Shown: positions 47,851 through 58,930 of the stretch, piece by piece | How the letters are laid out: every line of letters starts with the position of its first letter | Position numbering within the stretch: position 1 is the stretch's first letter | Assembly: GCA_024195265.1 (NCBI GenBank) | Contig: JAJLRJ010000007.1 | Location: 27,690,100 to 27,754,099 of the forward strand | DNA from: Dendrophyllia cribrosa | Lineage: Eukaryota > Cnidaria > Anthozoa > Scleractinia > Dendrophylliidae | DNA length: 64,000 nt | Direction of reading: 5' to 3' | Program-made: the position numbers and the translations under genes | Notes under the pieces: generated by a model | Database searches by the model: none | What the model was told of the DNA's origin: nothing | Seen by the model: only the letters and a program-made list of their open reading frames with translations

Positions 47851-48913
47851 CTCAATTTCACAGAATCTTCTTGTCTTCATCAGTTGTCAATGCTAAAAAA
47901 GGTAAGAACATAACTCAGTGACGATTCGCTTCAAAAGGTTTTAAGTATTAATTGAAGTAAACATAGCGATTTAGATCCAGTCCGTGATCGATCCGCCTTA
48001 ACTTTTGATACAACAATGAAAGCACTGAACTGAAAAACAGATGGGTCAATATCTGTAACGCCATCTTACACTCAAATGGGTTGAATAATGCATCGCCTAA
48101 GGATTCGAGGCGGAAATCGTTCAATAAATGGAATTCCATTTTCTTCTTTGCTACAATGGTGTATAGTTAAGATAACTACTTGATTGGAATCGGTACCATA
48201 CTAAGTGCCCTCAATCCGCGACATGTTTTAGCAAATGCAGCTTACACTTAAAGGCAATAACGTAAAAAAAAAATACCTTTTTGCTTCTTATAACAAACCG
48301 TCCCATTGCCGCAGAGGCCCTCATTTTCAGACAAACAAATATTCTACTGGCAACAACGAATTCCAATCAAACAGAAACGAGCACTTCTTTGCCGTCAAAG
48401 ATTAGCACACCATGCGCTCTCTTTAGCCTGGCCGATTTAACGTGATTTGAATCCAAACTCACCACTCCACAGCATTAAAAATGATTGCAATCTTTTGCAC
48501 GGTTTTGCCATAAACTAAGACAGAAAATTTGGCCGACGATCACCAACCAGTGACTCAACAGGTACTACCGGCAATGTCACGTGTTGTCATTGTCTTTTGT
48601 AAATCCATGTGAACCCTGAAACAACTAGGATGAATCGACCTGCTATTGATTCACTGTAATGGTGCAGCGGAGTGTCAATTTGGATACGATAAATTTGTAG
48701 AAGATTTTGTAGCCTTGTTTTCTGGCTTTTATCTAGCCAGACTTTTGAGAACGCGAACAGAGGAGTTACTACGACCCCAACACATCTTCTATACGTTTTT
48801 CAGAAGTAGTAGAATGAGAAGCTATAAAAATACGCGAACCCGAGTGAATATTCCGTGCTGAGAGACATCGTGGAGTGTTCACGCGACAGGTGATTTTCGC
48901 GCGCGTTCAAGTG
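47851..48913. other. Intergenic, no gene seen
   Basis: Short ORFs without domains on both strands. Confidence 0.35.
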
Positions 48914-49073
48914 CTTCAGTCAACTTCGCCATTCTCGTCCCCGGCCCCCAAAGCCGCTTATCCCTCTTAACTGTCGGAGCCCGAGCAGGAGGACCAAGTT
49001 GTCCTCGTACTCAGGCTACGGTGATCAAGAGGGCCAAGCGGCCCTGGGGACGAGAATGCAACTTCGCCTGAAG
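48914..49073. mobile_element. Foldback MITE
   Basis: Left cttcagtcaacttcgccatt-ctcgtcccc and right ggggacgagaatg-caacttcgcctgaag are imperfect inverted repeats; the interior ggccaagcggcc and ccaaagccgc motifs also pair. 160 bp. Confidence 0.7.
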
Positions 49074-49242
49074 TTTGTTAAGGCGGAACTTAACCTGAAC
49101 GCGATTTTCCCGCCACTTAACACGGCTTTAACAGAAATATCTCGTTCACATTTCAAACAATCCAAAATCTCTATGCTCATCTCATGAATCTATGTTATGG
49201 GATGTTTTATTAAATTTTTTGGGTGATTTTTGGGTATTTTTG

Positions 49243-49424
49243 GATAGTTTTTCTCAAAGGATTTTTAAAATTTAGAGAAATAAGAAATAATGAAGATTTA
49301 GTGGTTTTAAAATTAGAATTTGTAGTTAATAATTAATAGACGGACACCATGTTAGTCCACTAGCAACCTGGGGTGCTCTTGCGTGGTTATCAACTGTCCG
49401 TTGGTGTTCCAAAAAATCATTTCC
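49243..49424. repeat. Dispersed 185-bp repeat, copy 1
   Basis: Same orientation and about 90 percent identical to 52283-52466 (gatagtttttctcaaagg ... cctggggtgctcttg). No coding capacity. Confidence 0.85.
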
Positions 49425-50208
49425 TTCTTCTATCCTTTCTTTAAACCTCTTCAAATTTCATTCAAATTTCCTTAAAGGAAAGTGTGTTAATAGGAAGTTG
49501 TTAATGAAAACGTCATATCCATGCTGGGCTGTGATTGGTTGACTTAAAGAGTGTGGCAAAACAAGTTGCATGTTACACGTGTTAGACAACTTGAAGAAAT
49601 TCGTTGCAGTAAGTAGAAAACTTTTCAACTTTTCGTTCGACTTGAAAAACAAAAATTCAGTTGCACGAGGGTGTTACACGTAAAAATCGTGCGTGCAACT
49701 TGCAACATGTACAACTATTTTTTTGCGAGTCAAGATGCACGAAAAATCGTTACGTGTAACTGCACCTTAGGTTCTAAAGGTTTGAAAAAAATCAAATTAT
49801 ACTTTGCAAAAAGGTTGAAAAGCAAACAACACCAGGTGCATTAAAGCGCTGTTGAACAGCTTTCACTTGGGCCACTTGGCAACTGAACTAGAGTTTGATT
49901 GCTAAACTTTGCCAGTGACTCTGGGAGCGAAAGGTTTAAGTAAAGTCATTCTAACGAGTGACTTAAAGGGACACTGTCCCGCCTAAATATCAAATTTTCG
50001 CTTATCGTATTTCGATGTTTTATCATATGACCCGTACGGCCCCGCGAACCTTTTCTTTGCAAAACCATTGATGAAAGTCCCGTATGAGGGCCGTACGCAT
50101 TTGCGCGAGCAGGGCCGGAAAAAGCCGTGCGGTCCTACTACTAAAGCGGACGGCCTCGCGCCTTAAAATTTCAAGTAATTTTGTCTCCAAATTGGTCATA
50201 TGATAAAA

Positions 50209-50378
50209 TACTTATTGACTAAGTTAGGTCGGGCAGGATAGGAAAATATTTGGCTCTCCGTCATGGCGCACGCACGTCGCTGCGCTCGGTCCGTACATAG
50301 TATGGTCCGTATGGTCCGTACGCCATGACCGAGAGCCAAATATTTTCCCATCCGGCCCTCCCACTTAGTCAATAAGTA
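50209..50378. mobile_element. Foldback MITE (nested)
   Basis: Arms tacttattgactaag...gaaaatatttggctct and agagccaaatattttc...cttagtcaataagta are inverted; the centre has repeated tggtccgta motifs. Confidence 0.75.
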
Positions 50379-50458
50379 CATGATATTGCCACATAACAAC
50401 TTAATTGAATAAACAGTTTTATAAAGCAAAACAGAAGCAGTAGTTTGGAAATAAAGTG

Positions 50459-50702
50459 CAGGGCCCGATTGTTCGAAGGCCGGTTAACGCTAACCCAGGA
50501 TTAAAACTTAACCGAGGATTTAATTTCTCTTGTTAGAAGTGTTTTCAAAAGCTAATTACAAGTTACATGCGAAGACAATTCAGAAACGAAACTAAAGGGC
50601 AAAAATACTTTGGAAAAATCTTCATTGATTAATTATTTAACTGGAATCAAAATTGATGCTAACCCTGGGTTAGCTCACCGCGCTTTGAGCAACCCGGCCC
50701 TG
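50459..50702. mobile_element. hAT-like MITE (nested)
   Basis: Ends cagggcccgattgttcgaag and gctttgagcaacccggccctg; sub-terminal cgctaacccaggatt faces aaccctgggttagc. 244 bp. No clear target duplication found. Confidence 0.65.
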
Positions 50703-50883
50703 GATTTCAAAGATGGAAGTGGATTACAGTTCATCAAATTTGATTTTGTAACAGGCGGTCAAGAAATCAAACTTTCCATTTTTGTGGAATTTCGACCTTT
50801 AGTTAGCTGTTATTTTGTATCTTTATTTAATATTTCTTCTTTCTAGCGATTTCTTCTTCCTATTTCAAGATAATAAAGCGAGA

Positions 50884-51335
50884 TTAAAGGGGCTATGTCG
50901 CGAGGATGGCGGGTGAGTACTGGGTACTAACAACTTGAAAAACGTCCGGTGGCTTTTTATCAAGTTGGCGGCCATTACTGTCGAATTCGCTGCAATCCGT
51001 TCCATCCCGTCGTATTGCGTGGAAGGATAGATCTCAAGTTTATAAATAGTTAGAGTATTTACTTGGCTAGATTTTTGTTAAATTATTTCTGCGATTTGTT
51101 AGTCGTACCTTTGAAAAATTCGATGTCTTCCAGTAGTGGTGGAAGTTGGCGAGGAATATAAAAGCGAAATCGATCGTGTGATTGTTTACCTCGTGTGGTT
51201 CGACACGAGTGCAAGGGCGATAAAACTTGCCGCGATCCGGGAGGGAACAATAGAAATTTGACATGTGTGACGTAAGGTGACGTCACATGACAGGAACTCA
51301 TTGCGCAGACTCACCTTGCGACATAGCCCCTTTAA
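50884..51335. mobile_element. TTAA MITE (nested)
   Basis: ttaaaggggctatgtcgc at the left and gcgacatagcccctttaa at the right are a perfect terminal inverted repeat, with the TTAA ends as target duplication. 452 bp, with no transposase. Confidence 0.8.
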
Positions 51336-51397
51336 AGCAAGCTTCTAACCGTAATCATGAAAAACACGACAAATCAGCCAGGACAATGTCCCTTTAA

Positions 51398-52150
51398 TAC
51401 AGTTCATGGTAGCATTTGTAGTAAAACGGCGGCCATTTTATTTTGCGACTATCTTTTAATAGCTTCTACATATTTCCCACATTAATGAAACAACATAATG
51501 TAAGCTTTAAAAGCTTCAACCCGAGAATTTGGAGGACAAAACGGAGCCGTTCAATAGAAAATGTGTTTTTCATGCATATCTGAGAAAGCGTTCTTCAACC
51601 CTCCTGGCTGGGTGAAAAAGTTTTTCTGTCAGCCCACATGGCTGGGAGAAATTTTAAAAGTGAGATTCCTTGTAAGCTTAATAAAAGATAACTCTAGCTC
51701 AGTTAGCCTTGGACTTGCAGGACATCTAGCTTAGGGGCGAGGCTCTCAGTCCCTCTTAGCCCACATTTCTGAAGCAACCCCTTGAGGAAAAATAATGGGC
51801 ACGAAACGAGAAAACCCTATACAGGAGTGAAAAGATAGTTATCGTGATAACGTAAATCAAGCTAAAGTACACAGCATAGACCGGCACCCGCATAAGCTAA
51901 CCAGCAGAAGGTGGCACCGGATTACGTCATACTCTAAACACGGCAGTCTCTGCCAATATAATGGCTAAATACGCTGATCAATTTTTAACTGCAATTCTTC
52001 TAGTCGAGGGTGGGCTCACAAGTAGGAACAACCTTTTTTCTGCCAGCTCATGCACCTTGAAATGAATCAAATTGAATCTAAAATAGTATAATGACTATTT
52101 TCTAATCGAACAAAAAACATTTTTTGTGATTTTGTTCGTTTTGTCCTCCT
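51398..52150. other. Intergenic, no gene seen
   Basis: No ORF or structured element recognised. Confidence 0.35.
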
Positions 52151-52151
52151 G

Positions 52152-52275
52152 GCCCCGGTTGTTCAAAAGGTGGATAGCGCTATCCACCGGATAAATCACT
52201 ATCCAGTGGATAAGCATTAACAAAATCCATTGTGTCATCCGCTGGATAGTGATTTATCCGGTGGATAGCGCTTTT
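52152..52275. mobile_element. gtggatagcgc foldback MITE
   Basis: ggtggatagcgctatccacc and ggataaatcactatccagtg face ggatagtgatttatccggtg and gatagcgc at the right. The outer right end is truncated (ctttttggg), and the 185-bp repeat begins directly after it. Confidence 0.8.
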
Positions 52276-52282
52276 TGGGAGG

Positions 52283-52466
52283 GAATAGTTTTTCTCAAAG
52301 GATTTGTAAAATTTCGGGAAATAAGAAATAATGAAGATTTAGTGAAGTTTTTAAAATTAGAATTTGTAGTTAATAATTAAAAGATGGACACCAAGTTAAT
52401 CCACTAGCAACCTGGGGTGCTCTTGTGTGGGTATCAACTGTCTGTTGGTGTTCCAAAAATCATTTT
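52283..52466. repeat. Dispersed 185-bp repeat, copy 2
   Basis: Direct copy of 49243-49424, abutting the truncated gtggatagcgc MITE. Confidence 0.85.
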
Positions 52467-53290
52467 TAACCCGTGAATACGCGCATGCGTAAAAAACGAA
52501 ATCAATGCGTTTCGTAACAAGAACAGTGTGAATCCAGTGATAACAATACTTAATTTGTTGTAAACGAATATAAACAACAATAAACTTAAAGATGTTTCGC
52601 ATTTGGAGTCTTTAAGTACTGTTTAAAAAACGAGCAGTAGTGTATTATCAGTGGAAATGGAGTCACATCCGGCACATCCATGTTTGGAATCTATCAACAC
52701 ATGATAACCAACCGATCAAAAAGCAGAGATTTTCTAGTGAAATTCTCGTAAAATTCCGAAGAAAACGTGTTAAAATATCAATTACTTATGAATTTGATTA
52801 AAAGATAATGAACATATGCCAAAAATATGCGAACTTTTAATTTTTTGGAAAAGATGCTGAGAAGTTGCTCACTCTCCGAAAAGTTGCTCAGAATCGAAAA
52901 AGTTGCTCAAAATCGTAAAAGTTGCTCAAACGTTGCCGAGCAGAATCTGTCTAGTCCTAGCTGGGATGATAAGAAATAGAACTCAAACCGCGGTGATAAA
53001 CATATTGAACTTATTCATTTTTTATAAAACTTGACGTATGTTCGGAAATTTTGAAAAGGAACCTCTACAAGGTACCCAGAAGCGGTTTTGTGGGTGTGGC
53101 TCACATTAAATTTTACACCTAAGAGGTAACGATTCTTTCTGAAAAGTTGTTCCTGTAGGTTTTCTGACTTAATTCCCTAAAAGGTAACAGAATAACTCTG
53201 ACGGTGATCCTTTTTTATTCAAACACCCTTAGTGGTACCGTACCACGAATTTCAACCCCTGAAATGTACCACTCCCGTCACTTTTGTGTG
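52467..53290. other. Intergenic, no gene seen
   Basis: A small tandem motif aaaagttgctc occurs four times at 52850-52935. Otherwise nothing. Confidence 0.5.
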
Positions 53291-53295
53291 GGGGA

Positions 53296-53713
53296 TGTTT
53301 CGTTAAAGATGATTGAGAACCACGTGATTTAGAACATTGATTTGCATAAAGGATTAGGAACATTGATTGACATTTAAGCTTTTGTACTTTAGGTCATATT
53401 TCAGTCAGTAAATCAATTTCAGAAGAACAAGTCCGTTTTAATTTGCTAACCCGTATCAAGTCTGTTAAGCTAACCTGTATCAGGCTAACCTGTAGCCAAC
53501 GGCCCGCCACAGAAGTAAATAGATTATGATTGTGAAATTATACTTTGAGCTATTTTAGAGTCACATCATTGTATGAGAATTAAGTTATACATAGTTACAA
53601 AACGATTTTGTATTGTCTTGTTTTTAGATCGAATAATTGCAATTTCAACTTTAATAAACAAATTATACGATTTGTGGTGGACGTTCATCGGCAGTACGTT
53701 TCTAAGTGGAACA
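53296..53713 (+). repeat. BEL/Pao 5' LTR
   Basis: 418 bp, tgtttcgtt to gtggaaca. Contains an AATAAA at 53653-53658 that would serve as poly(A) signal. Confidence 0.93.
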
Positions 53714-53788
53714 TTTCATTCGATTTCTTGGACCATCATATAAAGGAACTTCTGTGACTGCGACAGCACTGGTCAACAGGAAAAGCAC

Positions 53789-56700
53789 ATGGCCGAAGCC
53801 GCATTCAAGCAAGCCAAGACAGATCGACGCACGGCTAAATCGGCCTTCACAAGATTGAAAAAGGCGTTGATATATACAGTAGAGAATCATAGACCTCCAG
53901 AAGAGGTAAGGCAGTCTTTAGCTAAGTTCCATGAAGCTTATGAAAGTTTAGTGGAGAAACACGATGAGTACACAAAGCTAATTGAGAACGATGAAGAGTA
54001 CCAAACGGAAGAGCAGTGGCTCGACGAATGCCAGGAAACCTTCATGAGAGTAGAAGTAGATGCGAAAATGTTCATTGATAGTGTAGAGAAAACAAAATTG
54101 ACGGATGTAGACGAAAATGGCTCTTTAACTAGTACAAAAGGGAAAGTTGCGGGCATTGGGGTGCATGGAAATGATGGAATTTCAACTATGCAATCGGTAG
54201 CAAACATGAACAGTAAGGAATCTCACAGCAATGGAATTTCAACTATGCAATCAGTAGACCAAACCCTTCCTGTTGTCAACACCGTTAACTCTAAATCGAG
54301 TGCTAACTCCTCAGGTGGTCAAGTAGTTGTAATTGAAAGTGCCCAGACTGCTAATGATGTGCAAAATCAGGCAATAAACAGCGTTGAATCAGTTGACCAA
54401 AACGCCGCCACACTTCCTGTTGTCAATACAGCGCAATCCCATTATCAAAACGGTGCATGTACTTTCAAGCTCGAAAAACCAAAGCTGCCTATCTTCTCCG
54501 GAAATGTACGAGATTATGCAATCTTCCGTTCTGATTTCAAGCACGCGATTGAGGCCAAATATTCACCGAGAGATGCAATCACGCTGCTTCGTACATGCTT
54601 AAGAGATAAGCCGCTAGAGCTCATAAAAGGAATTGGAACCGATTACGTTGCCGCCTGGGAGTACTTAGACTCCATTTATGGGGACCCGCGATTCGTCTCA
54701 GACACTATCACGCAAGATATTGTCCAATTTAAAGCTCTACAGGAAGGAGAAGACGCACGGTTTTGCGATCTAGTACATCTCGTGAAGCGATGCTACAACA
54801 CTTTAAAAGAAGTTGGCCTGCCGAGTGATATGGACAATAGCCATATGTTGTCTATCATTGAACAGAAGATGTGTGCCGACGATCGAAAAGTCTGGGCCAG
54901 AGATCTTGAGAAGGAAAAGAAACCCGCTACACTGCATGCGTTGATGACCTGGATGACTGTGGAAATGAAGTCGAGAATGCGCGCCACAGCCCCGATCAGA
55001 GTTGGTCCACCCAACAAGCGTATCATCAGCCACCTAAGATCTGGTGGTGATGACAGCGATCAACCACCCTGGTACAAATGTTGGTTGTGCAAAACCTCAA
55101 CACACTGGCCCGACCAATGCCCGAAATTTGCAGCCCTCAGCATCGATGACCGTATCAAGACCGCCAAAGCTAACCACGTGTGTTTCAGCTGTTTGAAAAG
55201 AGCTGGAAGAGATCACAGAATGGATAATTGCAGCAGAAGCCGACAGTGCACAAAAACAGAGAACGGAACACAGTGTCCACACCACCACCAGCTACTTCAC
55301 AAGACCAATGCCGTTAAGATTGGCGTCGCCATGGCAGCCGATACAAAGGAAGCCATACTACCAGTACTCTCTGCGAACATCGTCAGTGCAAATGGTCTCT
55401 TCAAACGTGGAAATGTACTACTAGACTCCGGCGCGCAGATAAGTTTAATACGACAGGAAACTGCAGAGACTCTTGGTCTAAATGGAAAGGATGCATCTGT
55501 AACCATCACCAAAGTTGGCGGAGAGGAAGAAACGATGAAAACAAAAGAGTACAAAGTTCAACTAACTTCCATCGATAATGATAAGACATTCACAGTAAAG
55601 GCAATCAGCATTCCTAGTATCAGCGACGAGATCTCCACAGTCAAGATTTCACACATACCGGAGCTTCTTGGTCTACAAAATACGAAATTTCGCCGCGGCA
55701 AGGGACATGTCGACCTTCTTATCGGCATAGATCACGCACACATGCATACTGGTGAAACGAGACAAGTTGATCATCTGCTAGCCCGTAATTCTCCACTCGG
55801 ATGGGTAGTGTTTGGAGGAAATCCAGAAGAAACCTCTGACGTGACCCGTATATTGCACGTAAAGTATGCCTCGCCAGTAGACTTGTCTGACTTCTGGGAG
55901 ACGGAAGCTATGGGTGTGGAGGTAAAACCTTGTGTCTGCGATGCGGACAAGTTGACGCAAACAGAAAGAGAGGAAGCTAAACTGATAGAGAAGTCATGCG
56001 TCAAGGTCAAGAACCAGTGGATGATCCCATACCCATGGAGAAAGGATCCTAATATGCTACCGGACAACAGAGCGTTAGCGATGAAGCGATTGGAATCAAC
56101 AGAGCGGCGGCTCAAGAAGAACCCTGAACAAGTCAAAGCTTACTGCAAGCAAATGGAGGAAATGGAAGAGATGAATTTCTCACGAAAACTGTCAAAGAAA
56201 GAACAGGAAGCTTATCAAGGCCCTGTCCATTACATTCCACACCACGCGGTGCTAAGGCCAGAGAAAAAGAGCACGCCAGTGAGAATCGTTTTTAATTCAT
56301 CCTCTGTGTATCAAGGACATACACTTAATGACTATTGGAAGAAAGGCCCTGATCTCCTGAACGGTATGTTTGGAGTAGTTTTGAGATTCCGAGAGAAAGA
56401 AGTGGCAGTCATGGGAGACATCTCCAAGATGTATCATAGGATACTTATCCCCGAGAGAGATCAACATGTCCACCGGTTTTTGTGGAGAAATCTGGAAACG
56501 AACAGAAATCCCGACGTTTATGTCAAAACAGTTCTCACGTTTGGGGACAAGCCTGCACCCGCAATGGCGCAGATAGCATTGCGAAAAACAGCTCAAGACA
56601 ACAAGGCTGATTACCCGGAAGCAGCTGAAGTTCTCACAAACAACACGTACATGGATGACATTTGCGATTCTGTGGACACTGTTCAAGAAGCTCGGAAATT

Positions 56701-57580
56701 AACGGAAGACATAGACCAGGTCTTAAAGACTGGAGGGTTTAGAGTCAAGGGTTGGATCTCCAACAAGAAGCTTACAGAGAAAGATAATAATGAGACAGAG
56801 AAAGGAATGAATGTGTTTCAAGGAGGAGAGGAGAAGGTCCTGGGAACATCGTGGAATTTCAAAACAGACAAGTTCCACTTCAGAGTAAACGCAGATCTGC
56901 TGAAGCTAGTAGACAGACCGAGCCATGTACCAGTGAAGATGACAAAGAGGATGATCCTAAGTCATGTTGCTCGGATCTACGATCCTATTGGTTTCGCTGC
57001 CGCGTTTATAGTCAGAGCGAAAATCGGTATGCAACAGCTGTGGCAACTGGGACTGGACTGGGACGAGGAGCTACCCCCTGCAGTTCAGGATAATTGGATT
57101 TCACTGTTTCAAGAACTGAAGAAGTTGGACAACTTGTCCTTCGAAAGAAGTTTATCCGAAGCCAATGCCGTAGAGCCGCCAATGCTGTGCGTGTTCGCAG
57201 ACGCGTCACAAGACGCATTCGGAGCGTGCGCCTACATACGTCATAAAAGGGACGACGACACTTATACAGTAAAATTCATCGCAGCAAAGTCAAGAGTAGC
57301 GCCTTTGAAACAGCTCTCCATCCCACGCTTAGAACTACAGGCAGCCGTTCTCGCTGGTCGCCTAGCAAAAGTTATTCAAAAGGAGTCTAGAGTTCAGTTT
57401 GGAGATGTAAAGTTCTTCACCGACAGCACAATCACCTTGGCCTGGATCCAAAGCCCGTCTCGCAATTTCAAGCCGTTCGTGTCTTCAAGGGTTGGAGAAA
57501 TTCAGAGTACTCGAGGTGTACCCCGGATCGGACGGACGAGTGCGCAACGTCAGAGTGAAGACAGCCACAGGAGAATATAA
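53789..57580 (+). CDS. BEL/Pao gag-pol polyprotein, truncated after RNase H
   Basis: 1,263 codons from an ATG 75 nt after the 5' LTR. Order: a coiled-coil N-terminus; gag-like DUF1759 region (about 230-390, KLPIFSGNVRDYAIFRSDFK); zinc-knuckle cysteines CWLCKTSTHWPDQC at about 430 and CFSCLKRAGRDHRMDNC; aspartic protease LLDSGAQISLI at about 545; reverse transcriptase with VMGDISKMYHRILI and catalytic YMDD at about 953; RNase H with FADASQDAFGACAYI at about 1134 and IPRLELQAAVLAGRLA. All visible catalytic motifs are intact. The frame then jumps near 57510 into the remnant of the integrase end, read in the wrong frame, and stops. No integrase DDE core is present, so the copy would need integrase supplied by another element. 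Confidence 0.92.
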   Translation: MAEAAFKQAKTDRRTAKSAFTRLKKALIYTVENHRPPEEVRQSLAKFHEAYESLVEKHDEYTKLIENDEEYQTEEQWLDECQETFMRVEVDAKMFIDSVEKTKLTDVDENGSLTSTKGKVAGIGVHGNDGISTMQSVANMNSKESHSNGISTMQSVDQTLPVVNTVNSKSSANSSGGQVVVIESAQTANDVQNQAINSVESVDQNAATLPVVNTAQSHYQNGACTFKLEKPKLPIFSGNVRDYAIFRSDFKHAIEAKYSPRDAITLLRTCLRDKPLELIKGIGTDYVAAWEYLDSIYGDPRFVSDTITQDIVQFKALQEGEDARFCDLVHLVKRCYNTLKEVGLPSDMDNSHMLSIIEQKMCADDRKVWARDLEKEKKPATLHALMTWMTVEMKSRMRATAPIRVGPPNKRIISHLRSGGDDSDQPPWYKCWLCKTSTHWPDQCPKFAALSIDDRIKTAKANHVCFSCLKRAGRDHRMDNCSRSRQCTKTENGTQCPHHHQLLHKTNAVKIGVAMAADTKEAILPVLSANIVSANGLFKRGNVLLDSGAQISLIRQETAETLGLNGKDASVTITKVGGEEETMKTKEYKVQLTSIDNDKTFTVKAISIPSISDEISTVKISHIPELLGLQNTKFRRGKGHVDLLIGIDHAHMHTGETRQVDHLLARNSPLGWVVFGGNPEETSDVTRILHVKYASPVDLSDFWETEAMGVEVKPCVCDADKLTQTEREEAKLIEKSCVKVKNQWMIPYPWRKDPNMLPDNRALAMKRLESTERRLKKNPEQVKAYCKQMEEMEEMNFSRKLSKKEQEAYQGPVHYIPHHAVLRPEKKSTPVRIVFNSSSVYQGHTLNDYWKKGPDLLNGMFGVVLRFREKEVAVMGDISKMYHRILIPERDQHVHRFLWRNLETNRNPDVYVKTVLTFGDKPAPAMAQIALRKTAQDNKADYPEAAEVLTNNTYMDDICDSVDTVQEARKLTEDIDQVLKTGGFRVKGWISNKKLTEKDNNETEKGMNVFQGGEEKVLGTSWNFKTDKFHFRVNADLLKLVDRPSHVPVKMTKRMILSHVARIYDPIGFAAAFIVRAKIGMQQLWQLGLDWDEELPPAVQDNWISLFQELKKLDNLSFERSLSEANAVEPPMLCVFADASQDAFGACAYIRHKRDDDTYTVKFIAAKSRVAPLKQLSIPRLELQAAVLAGRLAKVIQKESRVQFGDVKFFTDSTITLAWIQSPSRNFKPFVSSRVGEIQSTRGVPRIGRTSAQRQSEDSHRRI

Positions 57581-57635
57581 CCGTCCAGTTACCAAGATTG
57601 CCGTCATCCACCCTGCAGAAGGGTTTGATCCATAA
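57511..57635 (+). pseudogene. BEL/Pao integrase C-terminal remnant
   Basis: In the frame one base off from the polyprotein, the sequence reads like the DUF5641-type tail of BEL integrases (YPGSDGRVRNVRVKT, then RPVTKIAVIHPAE), to TAA at 57633-57635. The junction at about 57505-57515 marks an internal deletion joining the RNase H end to the integrase tail. A polypurine ggggcggagaa lies just before the 3' LTR. Confidence 0.8.
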
Positions 57636-57668
57636 AGATAAGGACTACGCCCTTATCGGGGCGGAGAA

Positions 57669-58086
57669 TGTTTCGTTAAAGATGATTGAGAACCACGTGA
57701 TTTAGAACATTGATTTGCATAAAGGATTAGGAACATTGATTGACATTTAAGCTTTTGTACTTTAGGTCATATTTCAGTCAGTAAATCAATTTCAGAAGAA
57801 CAAGTCCGTTTTAATTTGCTAACCCGTATCAAGTCTGTTAAGCTAACCTGTATCAGGCTAACCTGTAGCCAACGGCCCGCCACAGAAGTAAGTAGATTAT
57901 GATTGTGAAATTATACTTTGAGCTATTTTAGAGTCACATCATTGTATGAGAATTAAGTTATACATAGTTACAAAACGATTTTGTATTGTCTTGTTTTTAG
58001 ATCGAATAATTGCAATTTCAACTTTAATAAACAAATTATACGATTTGTGGTGGACGTTCATCGGCAGTACGTTTCTAAGTGGAACA
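57669..58086 (+). repeat. BEL/Pao 3' LTR
   Basis: 418 bp, same length as the 5' LTR and nearly identical by eye. AATAAA at 58026-58031. Confidence 0.93.
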
Positions 58087-58149
58087 GGGGACCCTCGTTA
58101 GTGGATCCATGATCGTAGTTCCACCATTGGGAACTAAGGAAACAGTGGC

Positions 58150-58235
58150 GCTGCGTCAGTGGGGGTAGGACGGTGTGGGGTGGGAGGGCGGTGTGGGGTG
58201 GGAGGGCGGTGTGGGGTGGGAGGGTGGGGTTGGTG
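58150..58235. repeat. G-rich 20-bp minisatellite
   Basis: Three to four copies of ggtgtggggtgggagggcg. Several GGG/GGGG runs make a G-quadruplex plausible. Confidence 0.85.
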
Positions 58236-58760
58236 CGGGCGGGGCTAGTGAAAAACTAAAATGTAGTTTCAGCTGAGTTGATTCGAGGCCTCTTCACTGA
58301 CGAGGAGCCGAGTTATAGACTGTTTTTATAAAAAGACTACTAGGTTTGAATTAAGAAATGACTTCTGATTAACGACAGGAAAAATTACACGCTCATGACG
58401 TAGAACTTCCGAAATCTCGGTACGTGATTCTGATTGGTTAAGAAAATGAAACATTTAGGAACAACTTTTTAAATAACATAACCTATAATTTGCCACAATT
58501 TTCTAGTCCTTTATTAGCTTTGAGTCGATGATTCTAGACACTGCAAGCATCTAATCACTTAATTCAGATCTAAAAATTACTTTTCAAATCATTAAGTTCT
58601 ATCGAGTCAGAAATCGAACGTTGACAGCCTTTTAGATAAAAACTAACTCACAAGGTTATAATATTTTGATTTTTGTTTTTTAAACTGATCCATGATAACC
58701 ATCGGACCTCTGTAAATAAAAACTCTGCACATAAGGGCATTTTTCAAGTCCGCCGCGTTT

Positions 58761-58930
58761 TTAAGATACTGCACACGAATTGCGTTGTCGGGGTACACCG
58801 TACGCTGCTGCTTGTTGTTTGTCCAAGGAAACCAACATACATTTGCAGCAAATCCAAAAGACAACTAAGGCGATGGCAACTGTTCCTGCAACCAGGTAGC
58901 ACAGGAGAAGAATCAATATCCAACAGATAC
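58761..58930 (-). CDS. Small membrane protein, last exon (transmembrane and tail)
   Basis: Read on the minus strand from the acceptor catttatcag: a split Gly codon, then ICWILILLLCYLVAGTVAI and ALVVFWICCKCMLVSLDK, and a tail to a stop at 58763-58761. It encodes one long hydrophobic helix, a juxtamembrane CCKC (possible palmitoylation site) and a cytoplasmic tail of about 25 residues. Phase matches the exon at 59830-59999. Family unknown. Confidence 0.65.

Larger units (their letters stand above)
49963..51397. mobile_element. TTAA-flanked DNA element hosting nested MITEs
   Basis: Ends ttaaagggacactgtcc and ggacaatgtccctttaa are inverted repeats with TTAA at each outer edge. The interior contains three smaller elements (50209-50378, 50459-50702, 50884-51335). 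No transposase is readable, so this is a composite of non-autonomous insertions. Confidence 0.55.
53296..58086 (+). mobile_element. BEL/Pao LTR retrotransposon, complete ends, integrase deleted
   Basis: 4,791 bp between 5-bp target duplications gggga (53291-53295 and 58087-58091). The two 418-bp LTRs start with TG and end with CA; by eye they differ at one base (agtaaatag versus agtaagtag). The interior has one long gag-protease-RT-RNase H frame; the integrase core is missing and only its last 40 or so codons remain, out of frame. Confidence 0.93.

Noticed and set aside
53702..57218. Minus-strand ORFs across the BEL/Pao element
   Set aside because: Shadows of the 1,263-codon polyprotein frame; no domain of their own.
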